Assembly: GCA_036245805.1 (NCBI GenBank)
Contig: BTRK01000004.1
Coordinates: forward strand, 27,327,541 to 27,391,540
Reading direction: 5' to 3'
DNA length: 64,000 nt
Source: Pristionchus mayeri
Taxonomy: Eukaryota; Nematoda; Chromadorea; Rhabditida; Neodiplogasteridae
Shown here: positions 22,767 to 34,567 of the stretch, one piece after another
Numbering within the stretch: position 1 is the stretch's first letter
Layout: the number at the start of each line of letters is the position of its first letter
The notes under the pieces: model-generated
Seen by the model: the letters and a program-made list of their open reading frames with translations, nothing else
What the model was told of the DNA's origin: nothing
Database searches by the model: none
Program-made: the position numbers and the translations under genes

Positions 22767-24450
22767 ATGGACAATGCTTCCGTTAAGAAACCACTTCTCT
22801 CTTCTAACAGTTCTCGAGGTATTCATTCTATCCCACTCCAATCATCATTTCAGTCGTTCTTCTCTTCCTTGAACTGTGGAAGTGAAATGAGTGTGGTCGA
22901 TGGCTCCATTTCAGCATCCGGGGAAGGATCTAGCAAAGAGTCGAAGAAAGACTCGAAGAAAGATACGAAAACAGAGTCAAATGAAGAAATAAAGAAAGAT
23001 AGCAAGAAGGAGAGTAAGGAAAGTACAAAGGATAGTCAGAAGAGTAAGAAGGAGAATGCCCCTGTGAGTGGAGGAGGAAAAGGAGCTCCCTCTCGAATCG
23101 TTCGACCCACGGTTCAAGCGAGACCATTCAGTACGAAGACGAAGGGAGTCTACTGGAGTGAGTGAGGGGAGGGAGGAGGAGAGGAGTCTCCCTTGCAGTC
23201 TTCACCGTCCTCCATCTCATTGCTCTCCTCTCGCTTCTCTTCGCTATCTCCTACTCTCTTCTCCTCTTCGTATTCGCTCAGACGAGTGATGGTCCTCTCT
23301 ACTGGGGACTCGGATCATTCATCGGAGGAGTTCCAGGTCTGCAAATACCGTAATCTGACTACCGTAGTCGATCCACGAAGATGTATCCATTGCAGCTGTA
23401 ATGCACGAACCGGTTGTAGTAACAAAGGAGAATCCAAAGGCAGAGATTAAATTCAATCCTAATGATTATGATTCTTATAAAAACTATGTTGGTCGTCTGA
23501 GGACTGTGACTAAGAGAAACAGTGAGTCCCCTCCCCCTCATCCCTCGCCACTTTCCCTGGATGGGAAAGGCTAATATCCATTCAGATGAAAAAGAGATAA
23601 CTATTGATAAATGCTCTGCACACAAAGAATTCCTCAGTGAGAAGGCGAACGACAATGGCCGATATACAGGAATTAAGACAGACACACATTGCATTCAGAC
23701 CTTTCTCAATAAGGATCCATCTTGTGACCCCCATGAGTTTGTTTCAGTCGATTCGAATTGATTACAATGCTCATTGCAGAGTTAATAATGATGATATGGG
23801 CTACCGCAATGGTGCACCATGTCTGCTTATTCGACTCACGAAGGTGACCTACTGTACCATAGTGATGAATACTGTAATCATATTGAGCTGCGCGGGTTTT
23901 TCCCCTCCAGTGGAGACAAGAATACTGACAAAGAGAATACAGAAAGAAACCGTACAACGTGTGGAGGGATGCTCACTTTTGAGTGTACGGTATGGTCTAC
24001 AAATAGGTATTTGACCATTGTATTTGAATGTCAGGCTAAGCACGGGGATAACAGCATCTTGATGAGTAATCTCGATGGAATCTCATACTGTCATTTCCCT
24101 TTCTGGAACCAGGTAGAATACACTCGACCCCATGACACGACGGGACTGCTTGCAGGAAGGATACGAGGCTCCATACGTCATGATTCGACCCATTGAACCA
24201 CTTCCAGTGGGAAAAGTACTCATACCTCCCTGGAGTGACTCTGATCTTTGATTTTCAGACCGTGATCAATTGTGTGCCCAATCTGAAGACCCTTGACAAA
24301 TTGTCTAGTGGATTAAAGAACGAAGTGAAGTTCACGGTTGAGATACTGGAAAAGAAACTGGGCAATGGCACGACGACAACACCAACTGAGACAACGAACA
24401 AAGTGGCATCGGTCGAAGTCACAACTACATCAACTGTGAAAACGGCATAA
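22767..24450 (+). CDS. Na+/K+-ATPase beta subunit
   Basis: Beta chain of the sodium pump, a type II membrane glycoprotein needed for folding and delivery of the alpha chain. Exon 1 (ATG 22767) encodes a cytosolic N-terminus of about 130 residues dominated by Lys/Ser/Glu repeats (SKKDSKKDTKTES). A single TM follows (FTVLHLIALLSLLFAISYSL). Ectodomain features in order are AEIKFNPNDYDSYKNYVGRL, KCSAHKEFLSEKANDNG, MGYRNGAPCLLIRLTK (the beta-family YG-x-x-x-G-x-PC-x-x-IKL motif), TTCGGMLTFECTVW, YCHFPFWNQ (family YYPY region), EGYEAPYVMIRPIEP, TVINCVPN and the end strand EVKFTVEIL. Eight ectodomain cysteines are present; six conserved ones form the disulfides in the family. It ends with a Thr/Val-rich tail at 24450. 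The long Lys-rich N-terminus and Thr-rich tail exceed the usual length. Seven short introns splice in phase. Confidence 0.85.
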
Positions 24451-24540
24451 ATGAGACTTTATCTCTGTGGAACTGCATTACAAGTGTCGAGATCGAGGGT
24501 TACACGGGAAGGAAAGATCAAAGATCAGATGGAGACTGAC

Positions 24541-25184
24541 TCAGAACATTTCATTGCAACGAGCAGTGTCTCTGAGAGAGAGCATGCAGTTGAGGAACTG
24601 ATTGTGACGGAAGGAACCCTGGAAGGAATGAGAAGGAGATGAGGGAGGGGAGGGGGAGGGGAAGGGAGTACCTGTCTCTTCTCCTGAGTAGTCCTCTCCT
24701 CATTGATGACTTTGGCAGTCTGACGGGGGTAGTTGAAGAAGCGAACGGATAGTTCATCGGGACTGAAGAAGTACTTGAGAGGAGAGGGAGAAGGGGGAAG
24801 GGGGGGGGGACTCACGATGAGAATCCACGGAATCTCTTCTCGGGCAGTTGGACTTCTGCAGAGATTCCTTTCCTTTCCTTTCCTAGTTCTTCTCATTTCC
24901 TCTCAACTCCCATTCCCAAAGATGGAAAACGAAAATAGAGAGAAAGTTTAGAATGTCATCAATTGTATGTAAATATGGATATGTGCTGTTTTCAATTGTA
25001 TCTCTGGTAGAAGATAAGAGTAGTCAGAGCCGTCAAATTACGCGCGTTTGCATGGATACGAGACTATTTTAGCTAGAGTGTACTACCGTATCCAGAGGGA
25101 CGTACCGTAGTCGATGCTCTCATCGGCGATTGAGATGGAGAAGATGATGGAGAGAGAGAGGAGAAGAGAAAGTCGGAGAAGCAT
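24541..25184 (-). CDS. short secreted protein, possibly a propeptide
   Basis: It starts at ATG 25184 with a clear signal peptide (MLLRLSLLLSLSIIFSISIA). Four exons join in phase to a product of about 95 residues: ESIDYEVQLPEKRFRGFSS, SPDELSVRFFNYPRQTAKVI, then TTQEKRQGSFRHN and CMLSLRDTARCNEMF, stop at 24541. Lys-Arg pairs at EKR-FRGF and EKR-QGSF could be prohormone-convertase sites, which would make this a peptide precursor. That is inference. Two cysteines in the last exon could pair. The last exon is open in all three frames, so its frame rests on phase alone. Confidence 0.5.
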
Positions 25185-25447
25185 CTGATGAGGAGAAATT
25201 GAGGAAGGGGCTTGGAAAGGGGACAAGAGAAGCAAGACGAATGAGTCATGAGGGTAGTCGAGATGTTCGGAAAATGGTTCCTAGATGAATATCCCTAAAC
25301 ACATCCTTCGGTCCCTGGCTTCATTCCCATTCTGGTGACTCAATCTGTCCGTTTCCCCTTTGGGGATGCCCGGGGGGATGATCCCTTACTCGTTCATTCC
25401 GGTAGTCGACCATTCAGGGCAGATCTCAACCGGCATTCCTTTAATCC

Positions 25448-25455
25448 CTATAAAG
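25448..25455 (+). promoter_or_regulatory. TATA-like box upstream of the 25492 start
   Basis: CTATAAAG lies about 40 bases upstream of the ATG at 25492, which opens a signal-peptide exon. Position and sequence fit a core promoter with a very short 5' leader. Confidence 0.35.
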
Positions 25456-25491
25456 AGGAGTCCCAACCAGACAAACGGAGAGTGGCCAATC

Positions 25492-27995
25492 ATGCAGCGA
25501 CGATTTCTCTTCCTATCCACTGCACTTCTCACAGTTCAGGTTTGATCTTTGATCTTAGAATGGAGGATAGGAAAGTGATGCGCGTGAGAATCTAGGCGTA
25601 GTAGCGATAGAAATGACCAGCAATTAGTAAGTAGCTGGGAAAACAAATTGGAGGCTTCCGCCCTTATTGGAAACACGACAACCCGAGATTATCTAGAAAG
25701 GAGAGGAGGAGTACTGGAAGATTGAAAGGAGGCTGAGTGAAATATTCGAGAGATGCCTCCTCTCGGGGGAGTCAAAAGTGATGCCCCCAAAGGATGACGA
25801 GATTTTGTAAGGGGGAGGGGAGAACAAAAGGGAGATTGGACTGGGGCAGTTCAGATGGAGTACGGCTTCGATTCAGATTCTTATTGCGGAGGAGAAAGTG
25901 GAGACGAGTGAGCAACTCGACCCCAGTCTCTATATCAGGAATGGAGGAATATACGGAAATCAGGTGAAAGAGAGGAAATCGACGACTCTCACAACCAAAA
26001 AACCGTAGGATGAAAAGCTGGACTAGAGGATGAATGTGCTGTACGAATCTCACGGGATTAAAAGAGACAAAAAGGTCGTAATGGAGAATAATTGAGGGGA
26101 ATGAAGTTGTTGTGGCTTTTCCCTATTCGGAATGGTCGTGTTTTCACACGGAATAATCAAGGGAAAGGGCGAATTTCTCCTCTCTTCAGATGCTTGGAAT
26201 TGGAACGAATGTAGGATTCAACCAACTGAACAACCCTATGATGACCAGTCAGTTCGCTTTTTGAGAAAATGGAATGAGAGAGGCTGTGTTGATAGTCATA
26301 GGAAGACTACAGTTAGGCCAAGACATATCTTGGCACGTAAATTATAATAACCTAACAATATGCATTTCCATTGGTCTCTACACATTTATTTGTAGTGCAC
26401 TAATTCTCTGCAAAAGCTGAAAACCGTAGTGAGATGTATTCTTATTCCTATAATTGGTATAACAAGGGGAGGAAATACGATACAGGATAGCACAGCTAGA
26501 CCTCGTGTAAAGGACTGCAAAGAAGGAGATGCAATCTCATAAGAACAATCCCCAGATTTACCTATTGTTGTTCTCCTTCAATTTTATTCACGTTATTGGA
26601 TGAATAGTGTGGTGACAGTAAAGGAATGATAACAGAAGTGAGGACATTCGTTCATAGTGCTGTTTGTATCATAGTTGAATCAAGTTGCTAGTGAGATAGT
26701 GAGCGTCTCTAGTTAGAAGAAAGGGAAGAAGAGTGGGTGATGAGCTGTCAGAAGCTGACAAAAGAATGCCGGTGGACAGAATACAGAAGTGGAATACTGG
26801 AGGAACAGTAGGATACTCCGTCCGCCTACTCTTCCTTCCAGATTCATTCTCATTTCCTTCAGCTTCAGCTTCCAGATTCCTTCTCCTTCCAATGCAAGTG
26901 TGCTTCCAAACTCCCGAATGTTCTCGCTCCCTCTCCCTCAGATGCAAATGCTGCTGCACAACAGCAGATTCAACAGCTGCAGGAACAGGTACAGTCCCCC
27001 TTCCTGATTCCACCATCCATCTCGTTCTCGGTATTCAAGGTAGAAAACGTGAAGGGAAACATGAGAATGATCGGAACTGAGCCCTGTTTTCGATGACTTT
27101 CACACGAAATGAGATGAGAATGGGGAGAGGAAAGAGAGCGGAAAGGAGACGTGGAGGGAAGAGGAGGGAAGACAGTCTGGTGGGGGAGGCAATGAAGCGT
27201 GAGGAATGGATATCCCTGGATGAAGTCTGAGAATAGCCATCTCCTGTTTTCCCTTTTGTCTGGGAGAACCACCACTAAATCCGTGTCAACGAAGCGGCTT
27301 TCTGCTTACTTCCCACGGACATTTCTCCCAATCGCTTCGGTCCTAGAATCCTACGTATTCCGATTGGGGGGCACTCTAAACTGAGGACAGGTCCCAGGGG
27401 GAAAACCGGTCAGAGAAAGATTACGGTAATCTGCAGGTGCGTAAACTGACGGAACAAGTGAACAGACAGAGCATCGCCAAGAGTGGATTCGAGCAATTCA
27501 GTGAGTGATGAAGGGAAGAAGAGGAGAATGGGAATGACAGGACTGAGGAAGGAGGAATGAAGGGGACAAACTAGATACTTTTAGACTCTCTGATTGCGAT
27601 GGCTCAGTCGATGGATTGCTCGTGCACTGGAAACTCGCAAGATCTCTACTCGAGTCTACTGGGAGGAATGAATGGAATGAATGGAATGAATGGAATGAAT
27701 GGAATGAATGGATTGAATGGACTCAATGGACTCAGTGGAATGAACATGGGCATCGTCAGTTCATAATCTCGTAATTACAATGGATCGATTCTTTGAGAAT
27801 AACATCAACTCGATCGAGCGATTTCCGCAGTCCTTTCCGTCAACGTTCTCTCAGACGATGTCAGGAGCACTCGGAGGGACGGGGATGTTCCCTGGGAATG
27901 GGGCACAATTGGGAGGAGTCCCCATCGCCACTCCTTCCTTCCCCATCAACACCGCCCCCTACTCGGGTAGATTCCCGTATAAGGACAGGAGATGA
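25492..27995 (+). CDS. secreted protein with coiled coil and Gly-Met-Asn repeats
   Basis: Exon 1 (25492-25539) is a signal peptide ([16 protein letters not shown]). Downstream exons form a coherent frame: [13 protein letters not shown] (about 26941-26990), then [20 protein letters not shown] (27439 on), then [21 protein letters not shown] 9-bp tandem repeat encodes GMN/GLN/GLS triplets. The last exon is Gly/Pro-rich ([19 protein letters not shown]) and ends FPYKDRR at 27995. The second and third pieces look like a short coiled coil. The link between exon 1 and the coiled-coil exon is unresolved: the phases do not match directly, so at least one small exon in 25540-26935 is missing. If exon 1 does not belong, the secretory call fails. 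Composition suggests a structural or matrix protein. Confidence 0.45.
27663..27750 (+). repeat. 9-bp coding tandem repeat (GMN/GLN)n
   Basis: GGAATGAAT repeated about five times, then degenerate GGATTGAAT, GGACTCAAT and GGACTCAGT copies. It stays in frame and encodes Gly-Met-Asn triplets in the gene at 25492-27995. Confidence 0.85.
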
Positions 27996-28412
27996 ACCTG
28001 AGATTGTCATCGACTCATTCGAATAGCCAATAACTCACTCGTGCATATTGAAATCTCGCATTTCTGTAAATATTCGTCACCTTTCTTCACTCTCAGGAAT
28101 CTGTGATTGATTCGTGCAAACGATATAATTATTGCAAAACAACTTCGATAAAACCGAAATAAGGCAAAGTAAGGATAAGTTACGGGTTTTTATCAGATAC
28201 GGAAGTGACTGAAGGTGAAAGAATGTGCGTGGGAGAACTGCACATGCATCCTCACCCTCTCAAATACTTGGTTCTGGCTGATCAAATATCTAGAGAAAGA
28301 CCAACGCGGAGGACAAATGGTGACCACTGAATAATGAAGTCGTTGTTCACAATTATTAAATGCAGATGAAGGAAATGATATGGTCTCGTCTCATCATTTG
28401 TTCCCTTCGTCA

Positions 28413-29194
28413 ATGTTATGGGCGGTTGTTCTCCTCTCCTCGATCTTCTCCTTCTCCTTCTTCTTCTGTGGCAATCGGAATAAGAAAGCAGTTGAGGTAC
28501 TTCCAATATCCTAAATGGTCGTTCCCTTTTGAGTGCACGTGGTGATGACGAGAGAATAACCTCTCCCTCTCACTTCTCCCATTCGAGAAAGAAGAAGAGA
28601 AATGGGAAGTGTGACGGACGAGAATCAACTAGGAGCTATCTTGTTGTGATCCAAGTTGTCAAAACACAATTGAGACTACGACTTCAACCAGTGGAAAGAA
28701 TGAGGACTCCTCCCCTGAGATCCGCTCTTCCTTGATGTTATCGAAGAAGGAAGAGAAGATGGATAGGAGGTAGGCCATCCCTCTCTCCTACCTCTCCTTG
28801 TCTCCTCCCTTTCAGATTCGACCTCTACTCTGATCCACTCTGCAGCAGAAGAAGCAGTGCTGAGAATTATGAGGATGAGGATCCCAAGGTTGAGAGAAAG
28901 AAGGGAGAGGAGAGGATGATGGAGGGATTACAGAAGGTATCCAAAATTCCCCCGAAGAAGTCAGTGGTAGTACAGAAGAAGGAAGAAGTGAAAGAGGAGA
29001 GGAAAGAAGAGGAGAAGAAAGTAGTGGAGAAAGAAGAGAAGAAAGAAGAAAAGAAGGAGGAACCACAGATCCGTCGAGGATCTGGAGAAAGGGAAGAGAA
29101 GAGGGGTTCATTCGAGGAGTTATGGACGAAGAAGGTGGGAAACTTCTCGGATTGTCTCTCATTTCTCTGCCATTCAACAGTTTGCACTCACTGA
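28413..29194 (+). CDS. small membrane-anchored, highly charged protein
   Basis: It starts at ATG 28413 with a hydrophobic anchor (MLWAVVLLSSIFSFSFFFC) followed by GNRNKKAVE. The second exon reads TTTSTSGKNEDSSPEIRSSL and MLSKKEEKMDRR. The third exon (from about 28816) starts FDLYSDPLCSRRSSAENYED. It runs into a long Lys/Glu region (KKEEVKEERKEEEKKVVEKE), then RGSFEELWTKK. The frame ends at 29194; a GTGGGA donor after TKK and an acceptor at about 29178 would instead give a short alternative C-terminus (ALTECSLMKCLRFSL). No family recognised. The N-terminus could be a signal anchor, with a charged, probably helical tail. Confidence 0.5.
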
Positions 29195-30478
29195 ATGCTC
29201 TCTTATGAAATGTCTCCGCTTCTCCCTCTAAAAACTACGAGAGACATCTACTTTTCACTGAAAAAACGGAAGGTTGTAGATAAGATCAGAAGGAGGGAGG
29301 GAGAGGGAAAAGAGGAGGGAGGACAAAAGGGAGTACGATGTTAAACTGTCCTTGGAATCTGAGAAGAATACTCAGTAGTGGTCAGTGACCCGTGATATTC
29401 TCTGCCACCCCTTTACTTACCCAGTTCCTTCTGCTTTTCACCCTAATTTGAGTGTTTGCTACTCCCACTGGTATATAAGCTATCACTATCACTGTATCTC
29501 CCCTTCCTCTCCTTTCCTCCCATCGTTCTCTTCATCTTCATCCATCCAAGTATCGAAGTTCTCTCGAACGGGAGATCTTTTCGTCAGCTTCGATGGCATT
29601 GTTTGGAGAGAGGATTAACCCCCCTGTCGAAATGTGAGAGACGTAGGGCAAAGGACAAATTAGTGAATCATTGGAGAGAAGGGTTGAGCGAACTCCCTGA
29701 GAGTCACTATTAGAGTCAATTTGTGTTTGAACTTATACCTAGTACGTGGCAGTTTCTGCCTTCTCTCTCGCGTTCTTCTCTTCTCTCCATCGATCTTAGA
29801 CAGTTTTCGTCCCCTCGTTGATCACAATGATAGAATGACCCGTGTGATTTATGCATCTTCCACCCTCTCTTCCACTCTTTTTGCAAGCCCCACGAGTTCT
29901 TTCCGTGTATCTCTCCCGAGAGGAAAGGCGACCGTCAGTATTACTCCCTCCCTACAGTATTGATATGACGGTGGTCAGTGTATATAACGAGCTGACACTC
30001 GCTCTGTTCACTCCCTTATCCATAACTGCTTCGCTACTTTTCGAAATTGATGAGTCTCCTTCCTGATAAGATCACAGCCCTACATCTGAATCTATTCGAC
30101 GATGCTACTACCTAATCCAGTAGCAGCTTTTAAATTACCAGTTGATCATTGTGACGAATGCGCTTAGAGTTGTATGCACGAGGGCAATTGTGTTTAGTCT
30201 GCTCATTTCTCAATCCTCTCCTCTGATGATCTCAAAGAACGTCCTTCCTACTGTTCTCACCTACTCGTGTTTCGATCTCGTGACTGTCTATGACCCGATC
30301 CCCCTTTTCTTCCCCTCTTCTTATCAGAATTATGATGAGAGTGAGGGAGAGAGGAGGGAGAAGGGGAAGGAGGGGTCCGGAGACGGAATCAAATGAGAGA
30401 TAAGACACGATCATTCCGACGGTTCGCTCCTTCGATTGAGTTCCTTCCATTCTCACTCTCATTCTTCCATTTCAGATC
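29195..30478. other. intergenic before PNP
   Basis: About 1.3 kb with no coherent gene; short ORFs at 29385-29963 have no features. A TATATAAG-like word lies near 29470. Just before the next start, a pyrimidine tract ending TTTCAG (30475) precedes ATCATG, suiting a trans-splice acceptor for the PNP gene. Confidence 0.35.
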
Positions 30479-33400
30479 ATGTCCCCCAGCAACGCCCATC
30501 TCGAGCACTTCGAGTCAGTTACCGTATCTCTCCCTCGCTACCGTATCCCTCCCTTCCTCATCTTCTTCCTTTTCAGTCCTCGTAACTTCGATGACATCCT
30601 CGATATCTACGAGGCGATCAAAGCCCAACTTCCGGAGGAATTCAAGAGTGTGCAGATTGGAATAATCTGTGGATCGGGATTGGGAACGATGGCTTCCCTT
30701 CTCACTGACACCGTGAGTTTCATTAGATATCATGGACAACGATTGAGTTTAAATTGTGTGATTGGAAGAAATCTCCTCCCTATCCGCTGAAGAATTCGCT
30801 GTTATCTACAATACTACACAGCTTCAAAACTGAGTGTCTATCAGGGTCCCAATTGATAACTCGTCCAGGGAAAAAGAGATTTTTAGTCGTGTAAACTGCT
30901 GCGGAGTAGTGATTTTGGAGAAGGAGCAAGAATGAGCTGGGATTGCCTCAGCCATGAATACAATCTCGTGTCTTCGGGGGATGACAAAACATAAAGCGAC
31001 AAAACGTTAACAAATCCCAGCTCCCTCGGGAATAGACATTAGTGCTTGAGTGTTTTTGCATTGTCAATAGTATGCGCTATACCACCCTGTTTATATCCTC
31101 TTTCCAGGCGATCTTAAGTTTCAAAAAACAGGGGTCATAGAAACTCATACATCATGATCCCCTATAGGATGATTTGGAGTAAAACTCAAGATTGCCTGGA
31201 AAAATAATCTAAACAGTGTGGTATAGTATAGCTTATACTAATAATAATGAAACAATTCCCGAGCACTAATCTCGATTCCAGAGGGAGCTGTGATTTATTT
31301 ACGTTTTATGCTTTACGTTTTGTCACCCCGTGTTTTCTCCATAAAGGGGAAAGATAGGATCGCTTTAGTTGTTTTGCCCTCAGGTGTCTGGAGGGGATAG
31401 ACTCGCATCGACTATCAAATCGCTATCAGTCCTCCTTCCCACGATCAATCACAATCAACCATTGACTCACTCTCTCATGTCCTATTCGCAGTTCCCGTGC
31501 CATCCCCCTCTCTCTTATCATTGTGCATGGGCACCCAAATTGGAGACGATAGGAATTCGGAGATTCTCAGAATGGGAGAAGAGTCTAGAGAAGAGAGTAA
31601 CACGTGTAGAGATATCAAACTGCCAGATAAGAAAATGGACTAAAGAAGTCGATTAAGAGAAGGAATTGAGCTGAAAAGAATGAGGATGATATTAGATTTA
31701 TAGGTTTAAAACAGATAAACAATTTATTTTTTCAGTTCGTTCTTCCGTACAGCAAGATTCCCGGATTCCCGATTCCCTCCGTCCAAGGACATAAAGTGAG
31801 CAGTAGCTATACTCAATCAGTGGGGGAAAGGAGTGATTGAAAGGTTGGATTGAAGGGAAGAGGAGAAGGAAGAGGATGGAAGAAGGGAAGATGGCTGATT
31901 GCAGGGCAATCTGGTGTTCGGATATCTTCACGGGATGAAGGTGGTCTGCCAGCAGGGAAGATTCCATCCATACGAACACGAGATGAATCTCGCTCTGGTG
32001 AGTGGAGAGAGGGAAGGAGACACAGACTACCATCGAAGAGAAGAAGAAGGCAATGATGACATACCTAGTCCATCCCTAATGACATGGTTTGAATCAGCCC
32101 CATCGTATGACTAGAAACTGAGAGAGATGGTCCGATCTCAGGGGGGGGTTCTGGTAGTGTATCACTCGTTGGAGACCTGACCCTCATTCTTTGGACCCAA
32201 CACGCAATGGCAGTCGATTGATAAGGGGAAGAGCGGTGTTTGATGATGATGGCTGAGATTATGGTGCGATATTACGAGAGAGATAAGAGACAATTCTCGG
32301 TATTTACTGGTCACGGAATGCGCCATTAAAAGAGCGAAAACGGACATACAAAGGGCGAATTACTCGAATAAAAAGTGAAGCGATACTGGACGGTGGAATG
32401 AGAATAGAGACGAGAAGAAGAATGGGATAAGGAATGAAATGAGAGAGAGAGAGGGAGAAAAGAGGTGAGATGAAGAAATCACGCGAACGGAATGAAGATG
32501 ATGAAATTGGAGTGAAAAGAATCAGACAAATCATGTCTTCATTCATTCGGAATAATATTTTAAACGAGCTCTGAAAGTAAAGTCTTCGATGCATGAAAAT
32601 AGCGTGGAATTAGCGAGGAAGAGATTGAATAATGAACCCGTATCATTCTGATTGAATCCCTTCAGTGTTCCACTCCCGTCCGTATCATGCATCTACTCGG
32701 AATCAATACGATGGTTGTCTCCAATGCAGCTGGAGGAATCAATGCTCAGTCCAAGTTCGGAGACCTAATGATCATCAAGGTACAGTACTCATCAATCGAT
32801 AGTAGATCATTCTCCAATCAGGACCACATCTTCCTTCCTGGTCTGGCTGGATACTCTCCACTCGTCGGTCTTTCTGATGATAGATTCGGAGTCCGATTCG
32901 TCTCCGTTCACGACTGCTATGATATCACGTTGAGGTACGGTAGTCTCCCTGATATCTCAACTACCGTAATCTTCCCTTCAGGAGAATGGCTGCGAAAGTG
33001 GCTGATAAGCAGGCAGTTCCTTACACGGAGGGAATCTACGTGATGAGTGGAGGACCCCAGTATGAGAGTCCTGCTGAGGTGAGGGGAGGAGAAGAGGAGA
33101 GATGAGGATGAACGGGATGGGAGTGGAGGAGATGGCAAACTCCATATGCAGGTTCGACTGTTCAAGACTGTGGGGGCTGACGCACTCGGAATGTCCACCT
33201 GTCATGAGGTTAGAGATCAAAGATCATTCGGATAGGGTATGTTAAGAGTGGCATTGATGATTCCACTCCAGGTGACTGTCGCTCGTCAGTGTGGAATCCG
33301 AGTATTCGGATTCAGTCTCATCACGAATATGTCTGTTTTCCCTTCCTGCCATCTCTCTTTCTAGTCTATATTCGCTGTAGCAGCGCTGCATCTCGCAAAA

Positions 33401-33766
33401 AATTATGTTAAGTCGGGAATTGATCAAGTTTTACCAGCTGTGAATAGAATAAGATTCTTAAATTGAATGTAAATATATATTCAAATATTTTGCAGTGCAA
33501 ATCTGGACGCGGACACATCGGTGGTCGTATCCCACGAGGAAGTTCTGCATACTGCTGACGAGGTATACGGTAGTAGAAACGATCGATTATCGAACGCCCA
33601 TCAAACAGGCTGGTGAGCGAGCGACTCAATTCATCGGCGAGGTCCTTCTCAATATCTCCAAAATGCCCTCTCACAAGGTACTGTAGTCTGCGTGAATCAT
33701 GGACTGAGTTTTCTATGGCAGGCGAATGCTCCGTGCTATGAGAGACGTCGTCCGAGGAAGATCTAA
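30479..33766 (+). CDS. purine nucleoside phosphorylase
   Basis: Trimeric-type PNP (inosine/guanosine + phosphate to base + ribose-1-phosphate), cytosolic purine salvage. Eleven exons trace completely in phase. The N-terminus is ATG 30479 MSPSNAHLEHF. Exon 2, ending at 30712, has QIGIICGSGLG (phosphate loop). Exon 31736-31795 has PYSKIPGFPIPSVQGHK, 31905-31997 has GNLVFGYLHG and QQGRFHPYEHE, and 32666-32779 has VVSNAAGGIN. Exon 32822-32934 has DHIFLPGLAGYSPL and 32982-33078 has IYVMSGGPQYESPAE. Exon 33152-33208 has GADALGMSTCHE and 33272-33330 has RVFGFSLITN. Exon 33496-33562 has VVVSHEEVLHTADE; exons 33609-33677 and 33722-33766 finish at RRRPRKI. Phosphate-loop, GRFH, NAAGG, MST and FSLITN motifs are intact, so it should be active. 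About 290 residues, normal for the family. Two long introns (30713-31735, 31998-32665) break up an otherwise compact gene; the first holds a foldback element. The upstream TTTCAG suggests trans-splicing. Confidence 0.92.
30977..31329. repeat. foldback/MITE in a PNP intron
   Basis: Two arms of about 165 bp in inverted orientation. The left arm, from GGGGATGACAAAACATAAAG at about 30977, pairs with the right arm ending GCTTTACGTTTTGTCACCCC at about 31329. Matched inner blocks include CAGCTCCCTC-GGAAT and TTTCCAGGCGATCTTAAG / CAAGATTGCCTGGAAA. Arms are diverged, so it is an old non-autonomous insertion. Outer ends are uncertain. Confidence 0.7.
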
Positions 33767-34567
33767 GGAGGGAATAGAATAGATGAGAATATCGATCGAT
33801 CGACCAAGTTGACCAATGCACTCGAGTGACGAGTCTTTTGTACATGTGATTGCTCCCTGATTGTAAATCGTCGTCGTTCCCCTCTTGATCTAGACTGGCC
33901 ATATCCGATTCCCCTCGCATATCGACCACTCCCCTACTCACTTAGCCCCGTAAATCACTCTTTCACCAACCATAACAGAAAGATATCGACGAATAAATTA
34001 CATTTTGAAGAATAGAAGGCACTGAGACACTGATAGAATAGATTTGTCGAATTAGTGAACACAACAATACCAAGCCTTCGCAATTGCTCAATGATGCAGT
34101 ACTTTGAAAAAAAATTATAGAACAGTATAGAAAACGAAATGAGACTGGCTTGAGGTTCTTTGTGAGATTTCATGTTAGAGAGCAATGTCAAGCTGATAAC
34201 CGTTTTTTTGCCGCCAATTAAGGCATAATGATCGTTATTAAAAGGCAAATGAAAAGTGAAAAAGATCCGATTACTTCAATATGGTTAGAAATTTATCGTT
34301 GTATTCTCACAAAAGCGATAATGCACAGATCAAAATGGTTAAAATACTGTTCAATCGGTTTCGGAGATTTATCTATTTTCAGATCGGCGTAATCAAGATG
34401 CTAAATATATTTTAAAACTTGCCTAAATAATGTGGGACAGATACGTAAACAATTTCAACTATAGAAACGTATCAGAATCGAGGTATTAAATGGTGTCAGG
34501 CATAAAATTTCTCTGAACCTTGTCACCTCCAATAATTAATAATGATATCTCACAGGCGTAGATTAGA
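33767..34567. other. AT-rich intergenic gap between convergent genes
   Basis: It separates the plus-strand PNP gene from the minus-strand end of the tandem family. AT-rich, with only featureless short ORFs; probably the two 3' UTRs. The long minus-strand ORF at 33408-33941 is antisense to PNP exons and is discounted. Confidence 0.4.

Noticed and set aside
23522..24196. Several alternative plus ORFs over the Na+/K+-ATPase beta exons
   Set aside because: They are read-throughs of short introns; the spliced frame recovers the beta-subunit motifs.
33408..33941. 177-residue minus-strand ORF
   Set aside because: Antisense to the last PNP exons, which are certain; no motif.
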